In this document: positions 6,463 to 13,220 of the stretch, one piece after another
Layout of the letters: the number at the start of each line of letters is the position of its first letter
Position numbering within the stretch: the first letter of the stretch is position 1
Source of the DNA: DASQUK01 sp046723645
Lineage (GTDB): Bacteria > Actinomycetota > Acidimicrobiia > Acidimicrobiales > VFJN01
Assembly: GCA_046723645.1 (NCBI GenBank)
Contig: JBKOUY010000199.1
Span: 1 to 18,477 of the forward strand
Length of the DNA stretch: 18,477 nt
Reading direction: 5' to 3'
Translations under genes and position numbers: made by a program
Notes under the pieces: generated by a model
What the model saw: the letters and a program-made list of their open reading frames with translations, nothing else
What the model was told of the DNA's origin: nothing
Database searches by the model: none

Positions 6463-7527
6463 GTGCTCGAACGCCTCGCTGACTTGGACCAGGAGTTCCG
6501 TGACACCGAGGCGCGCTTGGGCGACCCCGACCTCATCGCCGACCAGCCCCGGTTCCAACAGGTCGCCAGGCGCTACCGGGAGCTGGCCCCGATCGTCGAG
6601 CGGTCCCGCGAGTTGGGCACCCGCCGCGCCGACCTCCAGGTGGCCAAGGAGATGCTGCCCGACGCGGCCGGCGACGAGCGCGACATCCTCCGGGCCGAGA
6701 TCGACGCCGCCGAGGCGGCGATCGCCCGGCTCACCGACGAGCTGCGCGTGCTGCTGCTGCCCCGTGACCCCAACGAGGAGCGCAACGTCATCGTCGAGAT
6801 CCGGGGCGCCGAGGGCGGCGACGAGGCCAACCTCTTCGCCCGAGACCTCTACGAGATGTACCGTGCCTTCGCCGCCCGCCAAGGATGGTCCGTGGACGTG
6901 CTGGGTACCCATCCTTCGGACCTGGGAGGGCTCAACGAGGTGACGTTCGCGCTGGAGGGTGAGGGCGTGTGGGCGCGCATGCACAACGAGGCCGGCACCC
7001 ACCGCGTCCAGCGCGTGCCGGTCACCGAGAGCCAGGGCCGGGTCCACACATCGTCGGCCACCGTGACCGTGCTGCCCGAAGCGGAGGAGGTCGACGTCGA
7101 TATCGACCCCAACGACCTGCGGACCGACGTCTACCGCTCGTCGGGCCCCGGCGGCCAGAGCGTCAACACCACCGACTCGGCCGTGCGGCTGACGCACCTG
7201 CCGACCGGCATCGTCGTGTCCATGCAGGATGAGAAGAGCCAGATCCAGAACCGCGCCAAGGCCCTGCAGGTGCTGCGGTCCCGGCTCCTCAAGGCCGAGC
7301 AGGACCGCCAGGCCGCCGAGGCGTCGGCCGCACGCCGGGACCAGGTGGGCGGCGGCGGCCGCTCCGAGAAGGTGCGTACCTACAACTTCAAGGAGAACCG
7401 GGTGACCGACCATCGCATCGGCCTCACTCTCTACAAGCTCGACAAGGTGCTGGCGGGCGAGCTGGACGAGATCAGCGACGCACTCGTGGCCGACGAGCAG
7501 GCGCGCCGCCTCGCCGAGGCGACCTGA
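6463..7527 (+). CDS. prfA: Peptide chain release factor 1 (RF1)
   Basis: This 354-residue class I release factor reads UAA and UAG and triggers peptide release. The stop-codon recognition tripeptide is PVT (residues 186-188, in HRVQRVPVTESQGR), which marks RF1; RF2 would have SPF. The catalytic GGQ is at 230-232 (SSGPGGQSVNTTDSAVR), the glutamine being the PrmC methylation target. The N-terminal coiled-coil domain spans about 1-100, and the C-terminal KVRTYNFKENRVTDHRI segment is complete. GTG 6463 gives the standard N-terminus VLERLADLDQEF; the frame is open further upstream, but that stretch overlaps the preceding gene in another frame and lacks RF1 similarity. The methylase gene prmC follows after 27 bases. 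Confidence 0.97.
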   Translation: MLERLADLDQEFRDTEARLGDPDLIADQPRFQQVARRYRELAPIVERSRELGTRRADLQVAKEMLPDAAGDERDILRAEIDAAEAAIARLTDELRVLLLPRDPNEERNVIVEIRGAEGGDEANLFARDLYEMYRAFAARQGWSVDVLGTHPSDLGGLNEVTFALEGEGVWARMHNEAGTHRVQRVPVTESQGRVHTSSATVTVLPEAEEVDVDIDPNDLRTDVYRSSGPGGQSVNTTDSAVRLTHLPTGIVVSMQDEKSQIQNRAKALQVLRSRLLKAEQDRQAAEASAARRDQVGGGGRSEKVRTYNFKENRVTDHRIGLTLYKLDKVLAGELDEISDALVADEQARRLAEAT

Positions 7528-7554
7528 CGTCGCCGGGGCCGGCTGGGATCCACG

Positions 7555-8433
7555 ATGACCGAGACCGCGACGGGGGGTGTTGTCTGGCAGGCGCTCCTCG
7601 ACGAGGCCGCCGACAGGCTCGCCGGGGTCGGCATCGACAACGCCGAGCAGGAGGCCCGCTGGCTCGTGCAGCGGGCCAGCGGCCTGGAGGGCGCAGAGCT
7701 CATCGTCGGGCTGGAGCAGCCGGCGAGCCTCGGTGACGCCACGTTCTTCTACGACATGGTCGAGCGGCGCCTGCGCGGCGAGCCGCTCCAGTACGTGCTC
7801 GGCCGCTGGGGCTTCCGCGTCCTCGACCTGCAGGTGGACAACCGTGTGCTCATCCCGCGCCCGGAGACCGAGGCACTGACGCAGATGGCGCTGGAGGAGT
7901 GCCGGCGGCTCGAGGGGCGGCTGGCGGTCGACCTCGGCACCGGCTCCGGGGCGATCGCGCTCGCGCTGGCCGTGGAGTGGGCCGGCATCGAGGTGTGGGC
8001 GACCGACATCTCGCCCGAAGCCCTGGCGGTGGCGCAGGCGAACGCGGCCGGCATGGGGGGAATCGGCGAGGCCGTGCGGCTGGCCCAGGGATCGTGGTAC
8101 GAGGCGCTGCCCGCGGAGCTGGCCGGCGCGATCGACGTGATCGTAAGCAACCCGCCGTACGTGGCCGAGTTCGAGGTGGAGGACCTCCCCGAGGAGGTCC
8201 GCGCATGGGAGCCCCTCTCGGCACTGGTGTCCGGGCCAACCGGGCTCGAGGCCATCGAGCGGATCGTGGCCGAGGCACCCCTGTGGCTCGCCGAGCCAGG
8301 CTCGCTGCTCGTGGAGATTGCACCCAACCAGGCGGCGGACGCCGTGGCGATGGCCCGCGCCGCCGGGTTCGGCTCCGCGGCCGTCTGGCCCGACCTCACC
8401 GGCCGGGATCGCATCCTGCTGGCCCGTGCCTGA
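7555..8433 (+). CDS. prmC: Release factor glutamine N5-methyltransferase
   Basis: This 292-residue enzyme methylates the glutamine of the GGQ motif in RF1 and RF2 using S-adenosylmethionine. The N-terminal helical substrate-binding domain (about 1-95) includes ARWLVQRASGL and GEPLQYVLGRWGF. The Rossmann methyltransferase domain has motif I DLGTGSGAIAL (126-136), the acidic end of strand 2 ATDISPEAL, and the catalytic NPPY (199-202) that holds the target amide. ATG 7555 gives the family-standard length. It lies directly behind its substrate gene prfA, as in most bacteria, and is probably cotranscribed with it. Confidence 0.96.
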   Translation: MTETATGGVVWQALLDEAADRLAGVGIDNAEQEARWLVQRASGLEGAELIVGLEQPASLGDATFFYDMVERRLRGEPLQYVLGRWGFRVLDLQVDNRVLIPRPETEALTQMALEECRRLEGRLAVDLGTGSGAIALALAVEWAGIEVWATDISPEALAVAQANAAGMGGIGEAVRLAQGSWYEALPAELAGAIDVIVSNPPYVAEFEVEDLPEEVRAWEPLSALVSGPTGLEAIERIVAEAPLWLAEPGSLLVEIAPNQAADAVAMARAAGFGSAAVWPDLTGRDRILLARA

Positions 8434-8452
8434 CAGCCCGGGATCCCTGCTG

Positions 8453-8506
8453 CGGTTCTGGTGGTCATGGCCACCATTTCGGTTCTCGTGGTCATGGCCA
8501 GCCAGT
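8453..8506 (+). repeat. 27-bp imperfect tandem duplication upstream of tsaC
   Basis: The units at 8453-8479 and 8480-8506 match at 22 of 27 positions, with one mismatch in the first 21 bases (CGGTTCT[G/C]GTGGTCATGGCC). Each holds a small dyad, TGG-TCATGG-CCA, extended to GGTGG/CCACC in the first copy. Both contain an ATG in the tsaC frame (8467, 8497), so the duplication adds spurious upstream start options. Confidence 0.55.
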
Positions 8507-8544
8507 CCGTGGCAGGTTTCGCGGGGGGTGGCCGGGCGGCCGGG

Positions 8545-9156
8545 ATGATCGTCCCGGCCGGCCCGAACGCGGTCTCCCTGGCCACCGAGGCGCTGCGCGC
8601 CGGTGAGGTGGTGGCGCTGCCGACGGACACCGTCTACGGCCTGGCGGCTCTGCCGACCGTCGCCGGCGCCACGGACCGGCTGTTCGCGCTCAAGGGACGG
8701 GGGACCGACACGCCCATCGCCGTCCTGTGCGCCGACGCCGGCCAGGCGTTCGGCCTGGCGGCCCCCGACGCCCTCTCCGGTGAGGTCCGCCGCATCGCCG
8801 GGCACCTATGGCCGGGCCCGCTGACGCTCGTCCTGCCGCGCCGGCCCGGCCTCGGGTACGCGCTGGGCGAGCCGGCAGAGACCGTCGGCGTGCGCTGTCC
8901 CGACCACGAGCTCGTGCGGGCCATCGCCGCCGACGTCGGGCCGGTCGCCACCACCAGCGCCAACCACCACCGGGAGCCGACGGCGCCGACCGCCGAGGGC
9001 GTGGCGGCCACGTTCGGCGCCGGGCTCGGCCTGGTCGTCGACGGCGGGCGCCGCGAGGCCCCACCCTCGACGGTCGTCGCCGTCACCGGCACGGGGTGGA
9101 AGGTGCTCCGCGAGGGGCCGATCCCGCTGGCGGAGGTCACGGACGCTGCCCGCTGA
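8545..9156 (+). CDS. tsaC: L-threonylcarbamoyladenylate synthase (Sua5/YrdC/YwlC family)
   Basis: This 203-residue enzyme makes threonylcarbamoyl-AMP from threonine, bicarbonate and ATP, the first step of the t6A37 modification of ANN-decoding tRNAs. Family motifs are PTDTVYGL (26-33), FALKGRGTDTPIAVL (47-61), HLWPGPLTLVLPRR and the TSANHHREPT segment (137-146), which replaces the common SANxSG form. It carries only the YrdC domain, with no C-terminal Sua5 domain. ATG 8545 is chosen because it places the family start 10-15 residues before the first conserved strand and follows a GGGGGG tract. ATG 8467 and 8497 would add a nonconserved hydrophobic tail derived from the tandem duplication. It lies after prmC, as Rv1301 does in M. 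tuberculosis. Confidence 0.93.
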   Translation: MIVPAGPNAVSLATEALRAGEVVALPTDTVYGLAALPTVAGATDRLFALKGRGTDTPIAVLCADAGQAFGLAAPDALSGEVRRIAGHLWPGPLTLVLPRRPGLGYALGEPAETVGVRCPDHELVRAIAADVGPVATTSANHHREPTAPTAEGVAATFGAGLGLVVDGGRREAPPSTVVAVTGTGWKVLREGPIPLAEVTDAAR

Positions 9157-9180
9157 TGACGCGCCGTCCCGACCCCACGC

Positions 9181-9216
9181 GCCGCCCCGTGATGGCGTCG
9201 GCCTTCGGCCGACCGT
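9181..9216. repeat. REP-like 36-bp hairpin repeat, copy A
   Basis: The repeat starts GCCGCCCCGTGATGGC and ends in the palindrome GTCGGCC-TTC-GGCCGAC, which can also fold with a cUUCGg-type loop. Copy B at 9236-9271 differs at one base, and similarity extends about 13 bases upstream (CGACCCCACGC against CGACCCCCACCC). It is noncoding, between tsaC and the next gene. Confidence 0.7.
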
Positions 9217-9235
9217 TCCAGCCCGACCCCCACCC

Positions 9236-9271
9236 GCCGCCCCGTGATGGCGTCGGCCGTCGGCCGACCGT
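9236..9271. repeat. REP-like 36-bp hairpin repeat, copy B
   Basis: This is 35 of 36 identical to copy A in the same orientation, offset by 55 bases. The palindrome is GTCGGCC-GTC-GGCCGAC. Its right edge runs into a TATCTT -10-like box for the gene at 9284, so the repeat lies where the -35 of that gene should be. Confidence 0.7.
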
Positions 9272-9276
9272 ATCTT
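9271..9276 (+). promoter_or_regulatory. Possible -10 element, leaderless start at 9284
   Basis: TATCTT is 7 bases before ATG 9284, and no Shine-Dalgarno is visible. This is the typical geometry of an actinobacterial leaderless promoter. The upstream element would fall within repeat copy B. Confidence 0.4.
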
Positions 9277-9283
9277 TCGGCCG

Positions 9284-10156
9284 ATGACGAGTCGGGGAGA
9301 CCTTCTGGCGCTGGTCGAGGCCGCACCCGGACCGCTGCGCACCATCGAGGCGGCGCTGACCCGCTGGGTCGACCTGAACCTCGTGCCCGCCGTGCACCAG
9401 GACCTGGCTCGCGTGTCCAGCCTCGGCGGCGACGGCCCGGTCCATCGGCCGGTCGCCGAGAAGGGCGAGGAGGCCGACGACGCGACCCAGGACGGCGTCC
9501 CCGGCGTCCACGAGTCGCTGGCGTACGTGCTCGTGGCGCTGCCCGACCGCTGGCGGGTGGTCGGGCGCGGCCACATCGCCGTGAGCGACGGCCACCAGAG
9601 CTGGGTGGGCACCGGGTCGTTGGTGACCGAGCGCGACTCGACGCGGGCGGCGATCCACGATGCCGGACCCATCGGGGCCTGTCTCTACCCCGGGCGGCTG
9701 CTGGGGTGGCTCGACTTCGGCGATCCCGAGCCCGACGAGTGCGCCGGGTGCTTCTGCTGGACCGTGGATGCGTTCCCGCGACCGTCCGGCCGCACGGGCT
9801 CCGGGCCCGAGAGGACCGGCCTCGCCGCGGCGTCGTCGCGGCTGCCCGAGGAGTTCCTGGGCGTGGAGCATCGCTTCTGGTTCGAGGCGCGGACCGGCAT
9901 CGTGCTCCGCCACGAGGGCTCCCTCGAAGGCAGCCCGTGCTCGAGGACGGAGCTGACCGACCTCGTCATGGACGACCCCATCCCGGCGGACGAGTTCTCG
10001 CCCCCGCCCGAGGCCATCGTCCGCTCGAGCCACGAGCTGCTGCGCGACCACCTGACGGGTCTGGGCGTCGACCCCAACGCCGTCGACCTCGACGACCCGG
10101 GACAAGTTCGGCGGGCACTGCGCGAGGGCACCGGCTTCCGGCCGGTGGACAGTTAG
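9284..10156 (+). CDS. Hypothetical LolA/RseB-like protein without signal peptide
   Basis: This 290-residue protein opens with a helical segment (about 5-45, LLALVEAAPGPLRTIEAALTRWVDL). The rest reads like the LolA/RseB half-barrel pattern: RWRVVGRGHIAVSDGHQSWVG (90-109), YPGRLLGWLDF (135-145), VEHRFWFEARTGIVLRHEGSLEG (194-216) and the closing PIPADEFSPP (232-241). LolA-like proteins normally bind lipid or sense envelope signals outside the membrane, but no signal peptide or lipobox is present, so a cytoplasmic place is inferred. A CxxCxC cluster (Cys153, 156, 158) sits mid-protein with further Cys133 and Cys219, so metal or redox use is possible. The last 40 residues form an acidic helical tail. 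The fold assignment is by eye; function is unknown. Confidence 0.75.
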   Translation: MTSRGDLLALVEAAPGPLRTIEAALTRWVDLNLVPAVHQDLARVSSLGGDGPVHRPVAEKGEEADDATQDGVPGVHESLAYVLVALPDRWRVVGRGHIAVSDGHQSWVGTGSLVTERDSTRAAIHDAGPIGACLYPGRLLGWLDFGDPEPDECAGCFCWTVDAFPRPSGRTGSGPERTGLAAASSRLPEEFLGVEHRFWFEARTGIVLRHEGSLEGSPCSRTELTDLVMDDPIPADEFSPPPEAIVRSSHELLRDHLTGLGVDPNAVDLDDPGQVRRALREGTGFRPVDS

Positions 10157-10171
10157 CCTGATCATGGCACT

Positions 10172-10234
10172 GTGAAGCATCCATCGGACCCCCCATCGGG
10201 CTCGACGCCCGCCCCGACCGCGAGCTCACGGTGA
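10172..10234 (+). CDS. Candidate proline-rich leader peptide (20 codons)
   Basis: GTG 10172 opens a 20-codon frame, MKHPSDPPSGSTPAPTASSR, with five prolines. Its TGA (10232-10234) overlaps the GTG start of the CNNM gene (10231) as GTGA, the arrangement used in translational coupling. Upstream, TAGCCT (10154-10159) could be a -10 box, giving a nearly leaderless message. Proline-rich leader peptides control Mg2+ transporter genes in enterobacteria (mgtL, mgtP), which makes this worth noting. In GC-rich DNA, however, such short Pro-rich frames arise often by chance. Confidence 0.3.
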   Translation: MKHPSDPPSGSTPAPTASSR

Positions 10235-11559
10235 GCGGGATGTGGCTCCAGCTCGGGCTGGTCTTCGTGCTCGTGCTGATCAACGCCGCCTTCTCGGGCA
10301 CCGAGATGGCCCTGGTCTCGCTGCGCGAGGGCCAGCTCCAGCAGCTCGAACAGCGATCCTCGACCGGGGCCCTGGTGGCGCGGCTGGCGCGCGACCCCAA
10401 CCGCTTCCTGGCCACCATCCAGGTCGGCATCACGCTGGCCGGCTTCCTGGCGTCGGCGGCCGCCGCCGTATCGCTGGCCGAGCCGCTCGAGCGCCGGCTG
10501 GACTTCCTCGGCGGTGCCGCCCGCGCGGTGTCCATCGTGGTGGTCACCCTGCTGCTGTCGTACGTCACGCTGGTGATCGGCGAGTTGGCGCCCAAGCGGG
10601 TGGCGATGCAGCGGGCCGAGCGCTGGGCCCTGGTGTCCGCTCGCCTGCTGGCGGCGATGTCCATGCTGACCCGGCCGGTGGTGTGGTTGCTGTCGCGGTC
10701 GACCGACGTCGTCGTGCGCCTCATCGGTGGCGACCCCTCGGTCACGCGAGAGGAGTACACGGAGGCCGAGATTCGCGAGATCGTGGGCACGCAGGCGTCG
10801 TTCACCGCCAAGCAGCGGCTGATCATCGACGGGGCGATCGAGATCTCCGAGCGCACGCTCGCCGAGGTGCTCCGGCCGCGGCCGGACGTGTTCGTGCTCG
10901 ACGCCGCCGAGCGCGTCGCCGACGCGCTCCCGGCGCTGGCCGCCAGCGGCCACTCGCGGGCGCCCGTGGCGCACGACGGGAATCTCGACGAGGTCGTCGG
11001 CATGGTCCACCTGCGCGACCTGCTCGGGCCGGGCGACCGCCCGGTCCGAGACGTGGCGGGGGAGCTGGCCGCGTTCCCCGAGACCACCGGGGTGCTCGAC
11101 GTGCTCCACCAGATGCAGGCGCGCCGTCTCCAGCTGGCGCTGGTGGTGGACGAGCACGGCGCGGCCGCCGGCATCGTCACCCTCGAGGACATGATCGAGG
11201 AGCTGGTGGGCGAGATCTACGACGAGACGGATCGCGACGTGGTCGGGGTGCGCCGCGACTCCGACGGGTCGCTGGTGCTGCCCGGTCGCTTCCCGATGCA
11301 CGACCTGGTGGACGTGGGCGTCCACGACATGCCCGAGGGGCCGTACGCGACCGTGGCCGGGCTGGTGCTCGACGTGCTCGGCCGCGTCCCCGAGGCGCCG
11401 GGCGACCGGGTGACCGTGGCCGGGCGCACCATCGAGGTGCTGGCCGTGGACGGGCGGGCGATCACCGAGGTGCGCATCGGCCCACCCGCACCGGGAGCGG
11501 CGAGCGCCAACGGCAGTCCCGGCGCGGCGACGAACGTCGCCACCGGCGGGGGCCACTAG
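10231..11559 (+). CDS. CNNM/CBS-domain membrane protein (CorC/HlyC family, predicted Mg2+/Co2+ transport)
   Basis: This 442-residue member of the cyclin-M/CorC group is linked in homologues to Mg2+ extrusion and homeostasis. The CNNM transmembrane domain spans about 1-190, with helices near 5-28, 60-82, 98-120 and 135-160 and the hallmark residues INAAFSGTEMALVSL (17-31), QVGITLAGFLAS (64-75) and IGELAPKRVA (116-125). A paired CBS module (about 210-330, including SRAPVAHD and VVDEHGAAAGIVTLEDMIEELVGEI) would bind adenine nucleotides. The CorC_HlyC domain is about 345-418. A Gly/Ala/Asn-rich tail ends the protein. GTG 10231 gives the correct family start and is overlapped by the stop of a short upstream ORF. 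The gene lies 74 bases after the LolA-like gene and converges with the thiolase-like gene. Confidence 0.93.
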   Translation: MSGMWLQLGLVFVLVLINAAFSGTEMALVSLREGQLQQLEQRSSTGALVARLARDPNRFLATIQVGITLAGFLASAAAAVSLAEPLERRLDFLGGAARAVSIVVVTLLLSYVTLVIGELAPKRVAMQRAERWALVSARLLAAMSMLTRPVVWLLSRSTDVVVRLIGGDPSVTREEYTEAEIREIVGTQASFTAKQRLIIDGAIEISERTLAEVLRPRPDVFVLDAAERVADALPALAASGHSRAPVAHDGNLDEVVGMVHLRDLLGPGDRPVRDVAGELAAFPETTGVLDVLHQMQARRLQLALVVDEHGAAAGIVTLEDMIEELVGEIYDETDRDVVGVRRDSDGSLVLPGRFPMHDLVDVGVHDMPEGPYATVAGLVLDVLGRVPEAPGDRVTVAGRTIEVLAVDGRAITEVRIGPPAPGAASANGSPGAATNVATGGGH

Positions 11560-11648
11560 CGACGGGGGCGCCGTTTCGCTCGGAGGATCGTTCATAGGGC
11601 GAGCGGATACGCCCCGCAAGTGGGCACTGAACAGTACGGGATTAGCAG

Positions 11649-11726
11649 CGTGAGCCACGGCCACACAGCTCGGCCTCAGGCAGCGCTGACCACGATGGGC
11701 CAAGACGACGTGCCTATCGGCTCACG
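11649..11726. repeat. Inverted repeat in the convergent intergenic gap
   Basis: CGTGAGCC (11649-11656) and GGCTCACG (11719-11726) are perfect 8-bp inverted arms 62 bases apart, in the 170-base gap between the CNNM gene and the thiolase-like gene. The gap also has a small GGGCG/CGCCC stem (11597-11614). I see no gene or RNA in it. A termination or structural role is possible but weakly supported. Confidence 0.3.
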
Positions 11727-11729
11727 GTC

Positions 11730-13220
11730 TCAGAGGATGAGCGCGCCCTCGGGGTCGATCTTGACGGCGCGGCCGACCTGCTCGGCGCCGGCACGCATGT
11801 CCGCCACGGTGTCTGGATCGTCCGACCAGGCCCAGGCGCGCCGACCGTCGTCGAGCAGGCAGGCGGAGAGGACGCGCTCGGCGGCGCCGTCGCGTCCGTG
11901 CTGCACCACCCACGACTCGACGGTCGCCGTGCCGTCCACGGCCTCGGCCAGGTCGCGGGGCGGCATCGGCTCCGCGTCGTCCTGTGCGTCGGCCCAGCGG
12001 AAGCCGGCCGGCGGCGGGTCGGTCGAGTACAGCCCGAGGGCGTGCTTGGTCAGGTAGCCGCCGACGCCGGTCACGAGCCCGAGGGAGCCGGGGTCCGACC
12101 GGAGCACGCCGACCATGGTGGCGATCGCATGTGTCCCGTAGTTGTTCCACGGACCGCCGGCGAACGACAACCCGCCGGTGACCGTGAGCGGCCGGTCTAG
12201 CCCGAGCCCGATCTCGGCGGCGGCCACCTGCACGGCGGAGGGGAAGCACGAGTACAGGTCGACGTGCGCGAGCCCGTCGGTCCCGGTGCCGGCCAGCGCC
12301 AGCAGCGACCGCGCCGCCGCGCCGAGCGCCGGCGCCGAGTGGAGGTCACGGCGGTGCGACACGATGTAGGTGTCGCGCGCCTGGGTGGCCGCCCGGGGAA
12401 ACACCCAGCGGTCGCGGGGGACGCCCAGCGCCGCGGCGCTCCCGGCCGAGCACAGGATCAGCGCAGCCGACTGCTCGACCGCGCTGTTGGAGTTCATGAC
12501 CTTGGTGTACGGCCACCAGATCCAGCGGTTGTCCGGCGTCGCGGTGCGGATCTGTTCGGCCGTCATCGGCTCCCGGATCCAGGCGTGGGGATTGGCGACG
12601 GCGACGGCGTTGAAGCGCGCCCACAGCTCGCTGACGCGCACCAGGTGGTCGTCCACCGATCGTCCCGCCGCCGCCCGCAGGGCCTGCTCGAACAGCGCGT
12701 ACACCTGGGGTGGCGCGAACACCTGGCGGTTGATCTCGGCCGGGTGGTTGAGTTGGAAGTCCGGAGCTGTCTGGCGCGCCGGCGGCACCGAGTCGTCCTG
12801 CGTCGTCCAGCCGAGCTCGCCCCGCTGGTCGCGCGGGAGCGACGTGCGGGTCCGCCAGGCCTCGGCCCCGCTGATCAGAACGATGTCGGCATCGCCGGCC
12901 GCGATGTCGCGGCTCGACTGCGCCACCAGTGCCTGCGGCTCGTTGCCGCCGATGGGCGTGACGGCCTCGTCCCGAGGCGTGGCGCCGACGCGCTCGGCCA
13001 CCAGGCGAGCCGGGTTGCGGTAGTTGCGCGACAGCGATCGGGAGACGCGAACGGCGTCGGCCGCGACCAGGGCCCGGGCGCCGGCACCGCTGTCGTCCGC
13101 GGCGCGGCGCAATGCCTCGGCCATCATGTCGGCCGGCTCGACCGCGGGCTCCCCACGGTCCACCCGGTTGCTCCACTGTCCGGCGCCGACGATGACCGGC
13201 GTGCGCGGATCGAGTGCCAT
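11730..13220 (-). CDS. Thiolase-like protein type 1 (acetyl-CoA acetyltransferase superfamily, Cys-less active site)
   Basis: This 496-residue thiolase-fold protein starts MALDPRTPVIVGAGQWSNR, as SCP2-thiolase-like proteins do. The nucleophile loop, normally NxxCxSG, reads IGGNEPQAL (90-98) and has no cysteine. The NEAFA-equivalent is DLYSCFPSAV (321-330). The GHPxGxSG loop reads SFAGGPWNNYGTHA (352-365). The CxGxG loop near the C-terminus reads VTGVGGYL (383-390), again without cysteine. About 75 extra residues (420-496) match the additional C-terminal domain known from mycobacterial type-1 thiolase-like proteins. A standard thiolase reaction is therefore unlikely; acyl-CoA binding or another C-C reaction is possible. 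ATG 13220 has AGGGG about 5 bases upstream and overlaps the divergent phosphatase start. It is a stand-alone gene on the opposite strand to its neighbours. Confidence 0.9.
   Translation of the reverse strand: MALDPRTPVIVGAGQWSNRVDRGEPAVEPADMMAEALRRAADDSGAGARALVAADAVRVSRSLSRNYRNPARLVAERVGATPRDEAVTPIGGNEPQALVAQSSRDIAAGDADIVLISGAEAWRTRTSLPRDQRGELGWTTQDDSVPPARQTAPDFQLNHPAEINRQVFAPPQVYALFEQALRAAAGRSVDDHLVRVSELWARFNAVAVANPHAWIREPMTAEQIRTATPDNRWIWWPYTKVMNSNSAVEQSAALILCSAGSAAALGVPRDRWVFPRAATQARDTYIVSHRRDLHSAPALGAAARSLLALAGTGTDGLAHVDLYSCFPSAVQVAAAEIGLGLDRPLTVTGGLSFAGGPWNNYGTHAIATMVGVLRSDPGSLGLVTGVGGYLTKHALGLYSTDPPPAGFRWADAQDDAEPMPPRDLAEAVDGTATVESWVVQHGRDGAAERVLSACLLDDGRRAWAWSDDPDTVADMRAGAEQVGRAVKIDPEGALIL

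Noticed and set aside
6454..8805. A 783-residue minus-strand frame opposite prfA, prmC and tsaC
   Set aside because: The plus strand carries three well-conserved genes; the antisense frame has biased composition and no recognisable motif.
11560..11729. A possible tRNA or small RNA in the convergent gap
   Set aside because: No cloverleaf, TTCGA-type T-loop or strong terminator is visible; only weak inverted repeats are present.
11620..12057. A 145-residue plus-strand frame overlapping the thiolase-like gene
   Set aside because: Its length comes from the antisense of a conserved gene, and it has Ser/Arg/Ala-rich composition without motifs.
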